Position numbers and translations under genes: made by a program. Below the pieces are notes generated by a model, which saw only the letters and a list, made by a program, of their open reading frames with translations, did not search any database and had not been told where the DNA came from. A DNA stretch of 64,000 nucleotides from Candidatus Hydrogenedentota bacterium (GTDB lineage: Bacteria; Hydrogenedentota; Hydrogenedentia; Hydrogenedentales; JAEUWI01): NCBI GenBank assembly GCA_016791475.1, contig JAEUWI010000002.1:124001-188000 (forward strand), given 5' to 3'. Positions 1 through 8,208 of this stretch are shown here, in pieces. Position 1 is the first letter of the stretch. Every line of letters begins with the position of its first letter.

Positions 1-846
1 CAGGTTCGCCTAATGCAGTTTTTGCATAAGCTGGTATCTGCAAGCTCGTTTCGAGTGGTTGTTGCTACTCACAGTACAGCAATTTTGGGCGCGATTGAGA
101 GTCTTAGCCACACTCGGATTGTGTTCCTCACATTTGGCCAAAAGGAAATTTTTTTCAAGTCAATATCGGCAATCTACAAAAAGATCCTACCGGTATTTGG
201 TGCACATCCCCTTTCAAACGTGTTTAATCAGGCACCATTGCTGCTGCTGGAAGGAGAGGATGATGAGCGGATCTGGCAGCAAGTAGTTCGTTCGGCGAAT
301 GGTCGAATAAGTTTATACCCATGTTCTGTCGATGGGTTGGGAGATATGAACAAGTTTGAAACTGAAGCGATTACGGTTATGCGCTCAGTCTATGACAATG
401 CACGTGCCTTCTCGCTACGGGACATGGATCTGACGAGTGATGAGATCCAGTCTATGGCCCCAATGGTTAGGATGCGGTTGTCCTGTAGAGCAGCGGAAAA
501 TCTGATGCTGACTAACGAGTCTTTACAATCGATGGGGTTGTCATGGGAGGATTTGAAATCAAGAATTGAGCATTGGCTACAAACTAACCGTGAGCACGTT
601 CACTTTGGCGTCATGGAGAAGTTCAAGTTAGGAGGATTTGATAGAAGAACCTTTGATCTTAAAGTCATTCGAAACGACTTGATGGGTGTCATGGGCAGTT
701 GTAAGCCATGGGAAATCGTAGTTGGCAAAGTTATCGCAAAAGTGGAATGGGATGGAACAACTACGTTTGACCAAGAAGGAACTATTCTTGCGTATCTTGG
801 CGAGAAAGTTGTAAAGCATCTGTTGCCCAACAAGTCCGATGCGTGA
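1..846 (+). CDS. OLD-like ATPase/TOPRIM nuclease, C-terminal part (cut by window edge)
   Basis: The reading frame is open to base 1, so the first ATG at 13 is probably internal and the N-terminal ATPase with its Walker A motif lies outside the window. The visible part begins with the end of an ABC-type ATPase domain (VVVATHSTAILG, the His-switch region). A TOPRIM-like nuclease domain follows: LLLLEGEDDE supplies the conserved Glu and Asp residues, and RDMDL about 45 residues on fits the DxD motif. This AAA-plus-TOPRIM arrangement is the plan of OLD-family and AAA15-type endonucleases, often phage-defence or plasmid-associated proteins. Base composition here is clearly lower in GC than in the following genes, which suggests acquisition. 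Family is fairly sure; the exact role is not. Confidence 0.7.
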   Translation, partial: QVRLMQFLHKLVSASSFRVVVATHSTAILGAIESLSHTRIVFLTFGQKEIFFKSISAIYKKILPVFGAHPLSNVFNQAPLLLLEGEDDERIWQQVVRSANGRISLYPCSVDGLGDMNKFETEAITVMRSVYDNARAFSLRDMDLTSDEIQSMAPMVRMRLSCRAAENLMLTNESLQSMGLSWEDLKSRIEHWLQTNREHVHFGVMEKFKLGGFDRRTFDLKVIRNDLMGVMGSCKPWEIVVGKVIAKVEWDGTTTFDQEGTILAYLGEKVVKHLLPNKSDA

Positions 847-995
847 TGTTTTCCAAATTCTCGTGCGCCAAACAATCCAGAGCAGTGATCTCCGTGATTC
901 ATACGCGTATTTGCAAGACGAGCGTTATAAGACAAAATTGACCAACGGCTCGGAGCGAATGCATTCTGATTTACACAGAGAGCATTCTCGATCCT

Positions 996-2531
996 CTACC
1001 GCATCAGCCCGCGCAACATCTCCGCATCCTCCGCAGCGCCAACGTAGACCAGCACACCCGCTCCCGCCGCGATACTAACCTTGTACCCACCCTCGCCCGA
1101 GATCTCCGCCCCCGTTTTCAGGTCGTAGACACCGCCCCCAGCCCCCTTCTCCGACACCGAAAACCGAACTTCCATGTGATCGGAGAAAGGTACATACCCC
1201 ACCATATTTCCATCGTCGTCGACTTTAATCGGGTCGTCGTCTTTGAACATCGTCCGGCTCTCGGCGGGCCAGATGCCGACGTTGGCATTCTGCATCACGA
1301 TAACGCGCCCCTTGAGTCCGGGGAAGGTGAAGGCGTTGGCGTGGATGTTCTTGTCGTCGGTCTGGACGGGGCAATCGGGGGCCTTGGCCATCCGGGTGAT
1401 GATCTTTTCGTAGGCGCGGATCTCGCGCGATGCTTCCGCGAACTCCGCGAGCTGGGGGTTGTCCATGTCGGGGCGTCCGGCCAGGGTGACGTATTGGATC
1501 TCTCCGAGGCCGGAGCGCGCGGCCTGCTCGGCATTCAACATCCGATCCGGATTGCCGACGGGCTCGTAGTGCCACAACAGGAACAACTTTGCGCCTTCCA
1601 GCACACCGGTCCAGGCCATGGCCTTCACGCAGTTCTTCGGGGCGCGGTAGTATTTCCATACGTTGTAGAAATCGCCGTCGGGCGTCGTGAACTTCCGCCA
1701 GCCCATGCGGCCTTCCTCCGCAAAGGCGAGGACCTTCTTCTGCATGGCCAGTTGCTCGTCGGGCGTCGTGGGGTAGGCCACTTCATGGGGCTTGTTGGCG
1801 AGGGTGTTGGCCCATTGGGGCATGAGCATGCCGCTGGCCGTGGTCACCAGCATGAAGTCCGCGCCGCGCCTGGCCGATTCCTCGTAGTACACCGCCGCCT
1901 CGCGCCGCGTCCAATCCAGGGCGAAGGCGGGAGAGGCAAGATAGCCGCCACCGGAGAATTCCCACCAGAACGCATAGCGGTCGGTCCCCGAGATGATCGG
2001 ATCGGGCACGGGTTGATCCTTCGCCGCGCCCAGAGCATTGTGGAGCGTGAAGAATTTCGTATCCGGCGCATGCTGGAGAATCTGGAAGTAATACTTCGCC
2101 AGGCGATTCACATCGGCGCGGAAAACTTCCTCCTTCACGCTCCACGCGAGTACGCGCGGATCTTTGGCATGTTCAAGCAGGAACGCGCCCGCCTGTTGCG
2201 CCCTGGCCTCCTGGGCTTCGTCGCTTTCCGCCGCGTTGAAGTACACGAAATCCAACTGGGGCAGGAGCTTGATGCCGTACTCTTCGGCCAGGCGCAGATG
2301 CTCGCCAAACTGAGCGGGCTTTGAAACCGCCAGGTGGATCACGTTAACGCCATGGTCCTGGAGGATTTTGAGGTGTTCTTCCAGAAAGGCAAAGTAGTCT
2401 TTCCCCACGCTCTCGGCCGCGGCGGCCAACTGGTAATCGTACACGTACACGCCCATATAAAAGGGCTTCGACTCTTCCGCGTGGCATAGACTGGCAACGA
2501 TAAGAACGGTCAAGACCAAGAGGTGCTTCAT
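996..2531 (-). CDS. Secreted TIM-barrel-like protein, possible glycoside-hydrolase relative
   Basis: A 511-residue protein. I start it at the second of two adjacent ATGs because MKHLLVLTVLIVASLCHA is a clear signal peptide; the open frame runs further upstream, but that would overlap the next gene and bury the signal. The mature part opens with FYMGVYVYDY and alternates short hydrophobic strands with helices (VNVIHLAVSKP, IKLLPQLDFVYF, VLAWSVKEEV), the pattern of a (beta/alpha)8 barrel such as GH42- or GH5-like hydrolases. The KEE motif could carry an acid residue, but I cannot assign catalytic residues. The last 120 residues look like a beta-rich domain. It probably acts outside the cytoplasm on carbohydrate. 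No family name is certain. Confidence 0.7.
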   Translation of the reverse strand: MKHLLVLTVLIVASLCHAEESKPFYMGVYVYDYQLAAAAESVGKDYFAFLEEHLKILQDHGVNVIHLAVSKPAQFGEHLRLAEEYGIKLLPQLDFVYFNAAESDEAQEARAQQAGAFLLEHAKDPRVLAWSVKEEVFRADVNRLAKYYFQILQHAPDTKFFTLHNALGAAKDQPVPDPIISGTDRYAFWWEFSGGGYLASPAFALDWTRREAAVYYEESARRGADFMLVTTASGMLMPQWANTLANKPHEVAYPTTPDEQLAMQKKVLAFAEEGRMGWRKFTTPDGDFYNVWKYYRAPKNCVKAMAWTGVLEGAKLFLLWHYEPVGNPDRMLNAEQAARSGLGEIQYVTLAGRPDMDNPQLAEFAEASREIRAYEKIITRMAKAPDCPVQTDDKNIHANAFTFPGLKGRVIVMQNANVGIWPAESRTMFKDDDPIKVDDDGNMVGYVPFSDHMEVRFSVSEKGAGGGVYDLKTGAEISGEGGYKVSIAAGAGVLVYVGAAEDAEMLRGLMR

Positions 2532-2632
2532 CATACTCTTATATACTCCAGTCTTGAGAAAGTTTGTGCGCTGTTCCGTCCCCTGCATGCGTGTCACCGC
2601 TTCGCGTTGGATAGTGCGCTGGAGGAAACCCC

Positions 2633-3676
2633 TCACAGGCCCTCCAGCAACTTCGCAATTTCCTCGGGCGACGGCAATTGTCCCTTAAGCGCTTTGGGCA
2701 AGGTCTTGCGTATTTCATAGGTCGCCACGCCGATGGGCTTCCTCGCATCGTGGAGCGCGTATTCGACGACGGTGCGGTTCTTTTCCTTACAGAGAATGAT
2801 CCCGATGGATGGATTCTCGCCTTCCTCGCGGACCAGGCGGTCCAAAGCGGCAAGGTAGAACTGCATCTTGCCGACGTACTCCGGCTGGAACTTACCGATC
2901 TTTAGATCAAGCGCCACCAGTGCCCTCAATCGCCGGTGGAATAGCAGGAGATCGATAACGTATTCATCACCGTCCACGTCCAGTCGAAACTGGCTCCCAA
3001 CGAAAGTAAACAAGCCGCCCATGGCGCGGAGAAAGTCTTCGATTCGAGAGATGAGCGCGCGTTCCAGGGTCCGTTCGCTGTGTTCCTCGGCCAGATCGAG
3101 AAAGTCGAAGGTGTACTCATCCTTGACCGCCAGTTTGGCCTGCGCGCGCAACTCCGGTGTCAGCGCTTGATCAAAATTCGTCTGGCCAAGCAGCGATTTC
3201 TCATAGCTCTGGTTTTCGATCTGGTGGATCAGGACATTCTTCGACCAGCCGAACTTGCGCGTCATACGAAGGTAAAATTCGCGTTCCTGAGCGTCCTCGC
3301 AGCGCTCCAGAATGAGCAAGTTGTGGCTCCAGCTAATTTCTCGCACCAGTGGTGCGAGTTTTTCTATCCGCGCATAGGCATCGAAGAAGGCCCGCATGCG
3401 CCACAGATTGGAAGTCGAAAACCCTCCGACGCCCGGGAAGGCCGACCGGATGTCTGAGGATAGTTGTTCAACGACCGCCTTGCCCCAGCCCTCGTTGGCC
3501 TGCCGCGTCACAATCAAGCGCCCGATATCCCAGTACAGTCCGACCAGCTCCGTGTTCACCGCCTTCAGCGCCTCGTACTGCGCCTTGCGGATGCGCTCCT
3601 TCACCTCGGCCAGCAGACTTGGGTAGTCGCCGTTCGTGTCGCCTGAGTTTCTCGATACGGGTTTCCGCTGCTTCAT
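2633..3676 (-). CDS. DUF1016/YhcG-type PD-(D/E)XK nuclease family protein
   Basis: A 347-residue protein started at an ATG with GGAGGG six bases upstream; a longer open frame extends 29 codons further but has no better site. The N-terminal half has the DUF1016 signature: helical, with TELVGLYWDIGRLIV, then WGKAVVEQLSSDI and FSTSNLWRMRAFF. The C-terminal half is a PD-(D/E)XK-like nuclease domain with FVGSQFRLDVDGDEYVIDLL and LRALVALDLKIGKFQPEYVG, which place Asp and the LK element of the fold. Members occur near restriction-modification and other defence genes and as solitary genes. Here the nearest defence-like neighbour is the OLD-like fragment at the window edge, with one secreted protein between them. 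Family is confident; biological role is inferred. Confidence 0.88.
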   Translation of the reverse strand: MKQRKPVSRNSGDTNGDYPSLLAEVKERIRKAQYEALKAVNTELVGLYWDIGRLIVTRQANEGWGKAVVEQLSSDIRSAFPGVGGFSTSNLWRMRAFFDAYARIEKLAPLVREISWSHNLLILERCEDAQEREFYLRMTRKFGWSKNVLIHQIENQSYEKSLLGQTNFDQALTPELRAQAKLAVKDEYTFDFLDLAEEHSERTLERALISRIEDFLRAMGGLFTFVGSQFRLDVDGDEYVIDLLLFHRRLRALVALDLKIGKFQPEYVGKMQFYLAALDRLVREEGENPSIGIILCKEKNRTVVEYALHDARKPIGVATYEIRKTLPKALKGQLPSPEEIAKLLEGL

Positions 3677-3796
3677 GATTGCCCTCCAACTCTTATTATT
3701 ACACCTCGCCACGGCAGCCGAGTATATCAGAATGTTCCACCGCGTAGACGTTTCGAGTGTCAAAGCGTCGTGGAATCGGGGGGCGAGACGTAGACC

Positions 3797-4771
3797 CTAC
3801 TCCCCCTCATCCACCCGGTCCACCACATACACCGGTCGACACTTCACCTCATCGTAGATCCGCGCGATGTATTCACCCAGCAGCCCGATGCCGAAGAGGT
3901 TGATCCCGCCCAGAAATGACGTGGCGGCAAGGATGGCCGGCCAGGGGCCCACGTCGTTGCGGGTGAGGTGGAGGTAGACGGCGATGGCGATGAGTACCAG
4001 ACTCAGGAGTATGCTGAGCACGCCCGCGATGCGGAAGACGAATAGAGGCACATAGGAAAAGGAGAAGATGGCGTTCATCCCCAGGGTCCACAGGCCGCGC
4101 AGGCCCACGCGCGTGTGGCGGTCATAGCGGGCGCGACGGGGAATGGGCACGCCCGTCTGGCGAAAGCCCACCCAGGCGCGGAGCCCGGGCAGATATCGGT
4201 TGCGTTCGGGCAGCTTGCCGAGCTGATCGACCACGCGGCGGTCCATCAGGCCGAAGGTGCCCGCGTCCAGGGGCGACTGGGTGGCGGCCACCCACTTGAA
4301 CACGCGATAGAAGAGCCAGAAGGCACCGCGCGCCAGCGGGTTTTCCTGACGCGACGCCCGCTCGACATAGACCACGTCGTAGCCTTCGTTCCACTTCGCC
4401 AGCAGCGGCGCAAAGGCGGCGGGGTCATCCTGGAAATCGGCGTCCATCAGGATCACCGCATCGCCCCGGGCGTGATCGAGCCCGGCGGCCACGGCGGCGC
4501 CATGGCCGAAATTGCGCGCGAGATGGACCACGCGAATCGCACCGTGGTCGGAAGCGGCCAACCGATTGAGGATGGCCCCCGTGCCGTCGGTGCTTCCGTC
4601 GTTCACCAGCACCAGCTCAACCCGTCCGCCACATTCCAGCGCCGCCGCGTGTTCCCGCACTTCCCGCACGAAGCCCTCAATGCCCTCGGCCTCGTTGTAC
4701 ACGGGCGCAACGATCGACAGCAGGAATTCAGGTCCGCAGGCGCGGCTGGTGTTGGGCGGTGGCGTGGTCAA
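3797..4771 (-). CDS. Family 2 glycosyltransferase, membrane-anchored (DPM1/GtrB/ArnC type)
   Basis: A 324-residue protein beginning with TTG; GGAAGGA lies six bases upstream and supports that start. The GT-A domain covers roughly residues 18-240: SIVAPVYNEAEGIEGF, LVNDGSTDGT and the metal/nucleotide motif ILMDADFQDDP. Two transmembrane segments follow (FVFRIAGVLSILLSLVLIA and WPAILAATSFLGGINLFGIG), then the typical tail LLGEYIARIYDEVKCRPVYV. Family members transfer a sugar from a nucleotide donor to polyprenyl phosphate on the cytoplasmic face of the membrane. It is the last gene of the minus-strand sugar cluster and likely feeds polysaccharide assembly by the neighbouring transferases. A TTCCAA-N18-TATAAT promoter candidate lies just upstream, so it may be transcribed separately. 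Confidence 0.93.
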   Translation of the reverse strand: MTTPPPNTSRACGPEFLLSIVAPVYNEAEGIEGFVREVREHAAALECGGRVELVLVNDGSTDGTGAILNRLAASDHGAIRVVHLARNFGHGAAVAAGLDHARGDAVILMDADFQDDPAAFAPLLAKWNEGYDVVYVERASRQENPLARGAFWLFYRVFKWVAATQSPLDAGTFGLMDRRVVDQLGKLPERNRYLPGLRAWVGFRQTGVPIPRRARYDRHTRVGLRGLWTLGMNAIFSFSYVPLFVFRIAGVLSILLSLVLIAIAVYLHLTRNDVGPWPAILAATSFLGGINLFGIGLLGEYIARIYDEVKCRPVYVVDRVDEGE

Positions 4772-4800
4772 GGGGAATCCTTCCCTGGCGGTAGTGCCGC

Positions 4801-4830
4801 ATTATAGGGAAAGTGCGGTCGCAGTTGGAA
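4801..4830 (-). promoter_or_regulatory. Promoter candidate for the GT2 gene
   Basis: On the minus strand, TTCCAA and TATAAT are separated by 18 bases, about 30 bases upstream of the TTG start at 4771. The -10 hexamer is a perfect consensus and the -35 is weak. Identified by eye only. Confidence 0.45.
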
Positions 4831-4861
4831 GCAGGCAGGTGTTTAGTGACCGTGGTGGCAA

Positions 4862-4932
4862 ATGGGTCGTATGGGACCAATGAGTCATAGGACATCGACT
4901 CCCATACGACTCATACGACCCATACGACCCAT
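4862..4932. repeat. 9-base tandem repeat forming a 14-bp perfect inverted repeat
   Basis: ATGGGTCGTATGGG at 4862-4875 is perfectly complementary to CCCATACGACCCAT at 4919-4932. The right half is built from tandem CATACGACY nonamers at 4903-4929. It starts 13 bases beyond the stop of the epimerase gene on the minus strand, so a hairpin here could end that transcript. No T-run follows. Confidence 0.75.
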
Positions 4933-4945
4933 AAGAACCCTTGCG

Positions 4946-5872
4946 CTATCCCTGATTCGCGCGGATGTATTCCGCCGTTTCGCGCAGACCGGCTTCGAGG
5001 CCGACTTCCGGTTTCCAGCCCAGCACCCGCGCAGCCTTATCGCCGGTGATGTAATTCTCCTTCACTTCGCCGGGGCGCAGATCCGCCAGCACGGGCTCGC
5101 CCTCGAAACTGAGGGCATCTTTGAAAATATCGAAGAGTTCCCGCACCGAGGTGCCCCTGCCCGAGCCGAGATTGATGATTTCGCCATCGCCCTTGTCCAG
5201 GGCCAGCAGCGCGCCCCGGGCGATATCCTTCACGAAGACATAGTCGCGCAGGGGCGTGCCATGGCCGAAGAGGGTGGGCGTCTTGCCCGCGAGCATCAGC
5301 CCCGCGAGGATGGAGCATACACCCGCTTCGCCGTCGGGGCGCTGCCGTGGCCCATAGACATTGGGGAAGCGCAGTACCGTGTAGCGCAGGCCGTAGAGGC
5401 GCTCATAAAGCGCGATGTAGTATTCGTAGGCGAGCTTGCTCGTGGCGTAGTGACACTCCGGCTTGGGGACGGATTCCTCCGAAGCGGGCAGATGCTCCTG
5501 CTCGCCGTAGATCGCGCCGCCGGTGGAGGAGAAGAGGAACTTCGTAACGCCGTGCTTCACGCTCAGTTCGAGGAGATTCAATCCGCCGAGTATATTAATC
5601 TCCGCGTCGAAGATGGGCTCGCGAATGCTCCGCCGCACGTCCATTTGCGCGGCAAGATGAATAACGTAGTCCGGCTTCTCCGCCTCGAACAACTCCGCCA
5701 CGGCGGGCGCGCGCAGGTCCATTTCATAAACCGTAGCCGCAGGATTTACATTGGCCCGCGTTCCCGTGCTGAAGTCGTCCAGAATCGCCACGTCGTGACC
5801 CGCGTCGATACACGCGTCCACCACGTGGCTGCCGATAAATCCGGCACCGCCGGTTACAAGAATCTTTGCCAT
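4946..5872 (-). CDS. NAD-dependent sugar epimerase/dehydratase (GalE-like)
   Basis: A 308-residue extended short-chain dehydrogenase. The chosen ATG has CAGGAG nine bases upstream and begins MAKILVTGGAGFIGSH, the glycine-rich NAD-binding motif of UDP-glucose 4-epimerases. Other landmarks are ILDDFSTGTRANV, VIHLAAQMDV, the SSTGGAIYGE segment supplying the catalytic Ser/Thr, and YATSKLAYEYY with the YxxxK pair. LRFPNVYGPRQRPDGEAGV matches the substrate loop of GalE-type enzymes. It interconverts nucleotide sugars in the cytoplasm, probably UDP-glucose/galactose or UDP-GlcNAc/GalNAc, to supply the glycosyltransferases on both sides. The exact substrate cannot be read from sequence alone. Confidence 0.92.
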   Translation of the reverse strand: MAKILVTGGAGFIGSHVVDACIDAGHDVAILDDFSTGTRANVNPAATVYEMDLRAPAVAELFEAEKPDYVIHLAAQMDVRRSIREPIFDAEINILGGLNLLELSVKHGVTKFLFSSTGGAIYGEQEHLPASEESVPKPECHYATSKLAYEYYIALYERLYGLRYTVLRFPNVYGPRQRPDGEAGVCSILAGLMLAGKTPTLFGHGTPLRDYVFVKDIARGALLALDKGDGEIINLGSGRGTSVRELFDIFKDALSFEGEPVLADLRPGEVKENYITGDKAARVLGWKPEVGLEAGLRETAEYIRANQG

Positions 5873-5935
5873 GAATTGCTCCTGTCGATTGCCCTGCAAG
5901 TTTTCCGTAGTCTACCCGATGGGCCGCCAGCCATG

Positions 5936-7075
5936 CTATCCGTGACGTGGTCCCGCCGCGTTCTTCAAGATCAGGGACATCTCCTCCACCATGCGGTCCA
6001 AAGAAAAGCGGGTCGTCGCCCGGTTCCTTCCCGCTTTTCCCATCGCCCGTGCCCGGTCGGGATTGGCGAGGAGATCGTGAATCGCGGCGGCCAACGCCGT
6101 TGCATCGCCCGGTGCCACCAGCACGCCGTTCACGCCCTCCTCGATGATTTCGAGCGGTCCGCCGGCCGCCGTGGCGATGGGCGGACAACCCGCCGCCATG
6201 GCCTCCACCAGGGTCCGCCCAAAGGGCTCCGGGTCCACCGAAGGCAGCACCAGCAGCGTGGCCATGCGTAGAATTTCAGGAACATCCATTCTTGGTCCGG
6301 TGAAGATTACCCGCGCCACGATGCCCAACTCGGTGCAGCGTGACTGCAGGCCCGGAAGATATTCGGGCTTGTTTACCGCCGGGCCACCGACAAACCAGGC
6401 CCGCGCATCGGGGTGTTTTGCAAGAATCTCCGGGAGTGCCTCCACCAGCACATGCTGCCCCTTCCACGGTTCCAGGCGCCCCACACAGGCGATAAGTGGC
6501 TCCCGTGGCGTCGTGCAGTCCGGATCGGGATATTCGCAGAGATCGATGCCGTTGTAAACCACGCGGACTCGATCACCACAGGCCGCGAGACTCTCCGCCA
6601 CGGCGTTTGAATTGGCCACGGCGATGTGGGCCAGCCGCTCCACAAGCCCGCGCATGGCGCGGCCAATCCGGCCCTCGCCCGCGATTTCCCGCACATGCCA
6701 CACCAGTGGGCGGCCCGCCAGCCTCGCCGCCACCGGCCCCTGGAGATTGTTAATCGTATTAACGTGGACGACCTCAATCCGCCATTTTCGAAGCAGCCGC
6801 GCCGCACGCAGAGCATGGGGGAGGAAGGTGATGAAGAAGGCCGCGAGCTTTCGAAACGCCAACGCTTTGCGCGGCGGAACGAACGAAATCTCCGCCACCG
6901 TGCAGCCCGCCTTGCGATAGGCACCCGCCAGGGGATCGCCCGAGCGCAGGATCATGAACGGGGTGAACTGAGTCCGGTCCAGGTGGGTTACCAGATCGAA
7001 AAGGGAGCGGTCCGAGCCGCCGCCGACATCCGAGGTGTAATGACAGAACGCAACGCGTAACGGTGCCTGGGCCAT
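5936..7075 (-). CDS. Family 4 glycosyltransferase (GT-B fold)
   Basis: A 379-residue enzyme. The N-terminal Rossmann domain has the acceptor loop HYTSDVGGGSDRSLFDLV and VEVVHVNT-like strands (IEVVHVNTINNLQ). The C-terminal domain starts with YNGIDLCEYPDP and LIACVGRLEPWKGQHVLVEA, followed by the donor-binding segment PSVDPEPFGRTLVEAMAAG, which carries the E-x7-E motif of GT4 retaining transferases. Such enzymes add sugars from nucleotide donors to growing lipid-linked oligosaccharides on the cytoplasmic face. It lies 63 bases from the epimerase gene on the same strand and 33 bases after the TPR gene, so the three are probably co-transcribed from the promoter near 7950-7979. Donor and acceptor sugars are unknown. 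Confidence 0.93.
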   Translation of the reverse strand: MAQAPLRVAFCHYTSDVGGGSDRSLFDLVTHLDRTQFTPFMILRSGDPLAGAYRKAGCTVAEISFVPPRKALAFRKLAAFFITFLPHALRAARLLRKWRIEVVHVNTINNLQGPVAARLAGRPLVWHVREIAGEGRIGRAMRGLVERLAHIAVANSNAVAESLAACGDRVRVVYNGIDLCEYPDPDCTTPREPLIACVGRLEPWKGQHVLVEALPEILAKHPDARAWFVGGPAVNKPEYLPGLQSRCTELGIVARVIFTGPRMDVPEILRMATLLVLPSVDPEPFGRTLVEAMAAGCPPIATAAGGPLEIIEEGVNGVLVAPGDATALAAAIHDLLANPDRARAMGKAGRNRATTRFSLDRMVEEMSLILKNAAGPRHG

Positions 7076-7108
7076 GGAGCGATCCTCATGCGCCGCCGGG
7101 CGCGGGCT

Positions 7109-7888
7109 TCAGGGGGTGCCCTGTCGCGCCGCATCGGCGGCGATCTGTTCCAGCAAATGCCGCCCGGCCCCCTGAAGTGTGGGGCTGTCCGTATTCTTTA
7201 CCAAAGCCTCCGCATGTGTCCTGGCCTCTTCGAGTTTGCCCTGGCCGCGCAGGATCCTCGCGACAGTGACGCGCGCGTCGCTGCCCGGCTCCAGCGCGAG
7301 TATCGCGTTGCCCTGGGCGAGCGCGCCTTCCAGATCGCCCCTCGCATTCGCCACCTGCATGAGCACATTCCGCGCCCAGACCTCTTGGTCCCGCTGCGCT
7401 TCTTTCTCGGCCAATTCGAGCCAAACCTGGCCCAGGCGCGCCGCATCGTCCAATTGGCCCGCGCGCCACAGCGATGTCACATACCCCGTGTAGGCCCCCG
7501 AACGACCGTACGCCTCCTCTGGCAGGGCCTGATAGGCCTCCAGCGCCTCGCCGAAGCGGTCCTGCCTGAAGAGTAGGTCACCGATAGCCAGACCGCACTG
7601 GGTGCGCAGGTCCTCGCTGGCAAACTGTCCCTCCATCGCCTGGCGATACTTCTGCACGGCGGGGGCGAGGTTACCGCTCGCCTCCAGTTTCTGGCCCGCG
7701 TCGAAAGCGGCCTCCGCGCAGGCTTCATCCAGCCCGGCGGTCAACTGCGCCCCAAAAACCCGGTAGACGCCCAGGCAGAGAATCATGGCGACAAAGGCGA
7801 AGCCGCCCAGGCCCCAGAAAATTTCCTGGGCGCCCTTTGGCGCGATCGGGGCCTGTTCCGTCGGCATTTCATGGTCCAGCTCGGTCAT
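7109..7888 (-). CDS. Membrane-anchored TPR-repeat protein
   Basis: A 259-residue protein. I start it at the ATG of MTELDHEMPTEQ; the frame stays open upstream but runs into the divergent promoter region. A single transmembrane segment at about residues 26-46 (FWGLGGFAFVAMILCLGVYRV) is followed by an all-helical region with tetratricopeptide-like repeats, for example AFDAGQKLEASGNLAPAVQK, DLLFRQDRFGEALEAYQALP and RILRGQGKLEEARTHAEALV. TPR proteins in polysaccharide loci act as scaffolds for export or polymerisation machinery in the periplasm; that role is inferred here from position. It is first in the minus-strand sugar operon and divergent from the O-antigen-ligase gene. Confidence 0.82.
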   Translation of the reverse strand: MTELDHEMPTEQAPIAPKGAQEIFWGLGGFAFVAMILCLGVYRVFGAQLTAGLDEACAEAAFDAGQKLEASGNLAPAVQKYRQAMEGQFASEDLRTQCGLAIGDLLFRQDRFGEALEAYQALPEEAYGRSGAYTGYVTSLWRAGQLDDAARLGQVWLELAEKEAQRDQEVWARNVLMQVANARGDLEGALAQGNAILALEPGSDARVTVARILRGQGKLEEARTHAEALVKNTDSPTLQGAGRHLLEQIAADAARQGTP

Positions 7889-7949
7889 GGTTCTCAGGTG
7901 TCCGGAGATTGAAGGAAAAACCGGGGCGCGGCCCGATACGACGCCGCCG

Positions 7950-7979
7950 ATCCTAGCAGATTCATCCCGTGTGTTGAAA
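7950..7979 (-). promoter_or_regulatory. Promoter candidate for the TPR/GT4/epimerase operon
   Basis: Minus strand TTTCAA and TAGGAT are separated by 18 bases and sit about 60 bases before the TPR start at 7888. Found by eye; the -35 is weak. Confidence 0.4.
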
Positions 7980-8029
7980 GGCGAAGTGGCGAAATACGAC
8001 CCGACGGGCGTCTCCTCCGGCCGGGCGAA

Positions 8030-8059
8030 TTGCGATGCCGCCGGGGCCAGTGCTAGCAT
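8030..8059 (+). promoter_or_regulatory. Promoter candidate for the O-antigen-ligase gene
   Basis: TTGCGA and TAGCAT are 18 bases apart, about 150 bases before the GTG start at 8209. It forms a divergent pair with the minus-strand promoter at 7950-7979. Together they account for most of the 320-base gap between 7889 and 8208, in which I see no gene. Confidence 0.4.
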
Positions 8060-8208
8060 GGGGCACCGATTCCCCCGCAACCCGCTTCAATGGAAGTCTC
8101 CCGTCGGGCGTCTCGGGCGCATCCAATTCATTGCCGCCATCCGGTTGGAGGCGTGCCCGCGCAGGGCCGGCCCCGTTCCAGAGCGGCCACCCCCAACAGG
8201 AGATCCAC

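Noticed and set aside
839-1078. Small plus-strand ORF after the OLD-like fragment
   Set aside because: Low-complexity Arg/Pro-rich end that overlaps the opposite-strand secreted protein; no ribosome site.
1176-2324. Plus-strand ORF opposite the secreted TIM-barrel-like protein
   Set aside because: Antisense shadow in a GC-rich gene; no ribosome site and low-complexity product.
4862-6271. Plus-strand ORF opposite the epimerase gene
   Set aside because: Its start is inside a short repeat and the rest is antisense to conserved Rossmann motifs.
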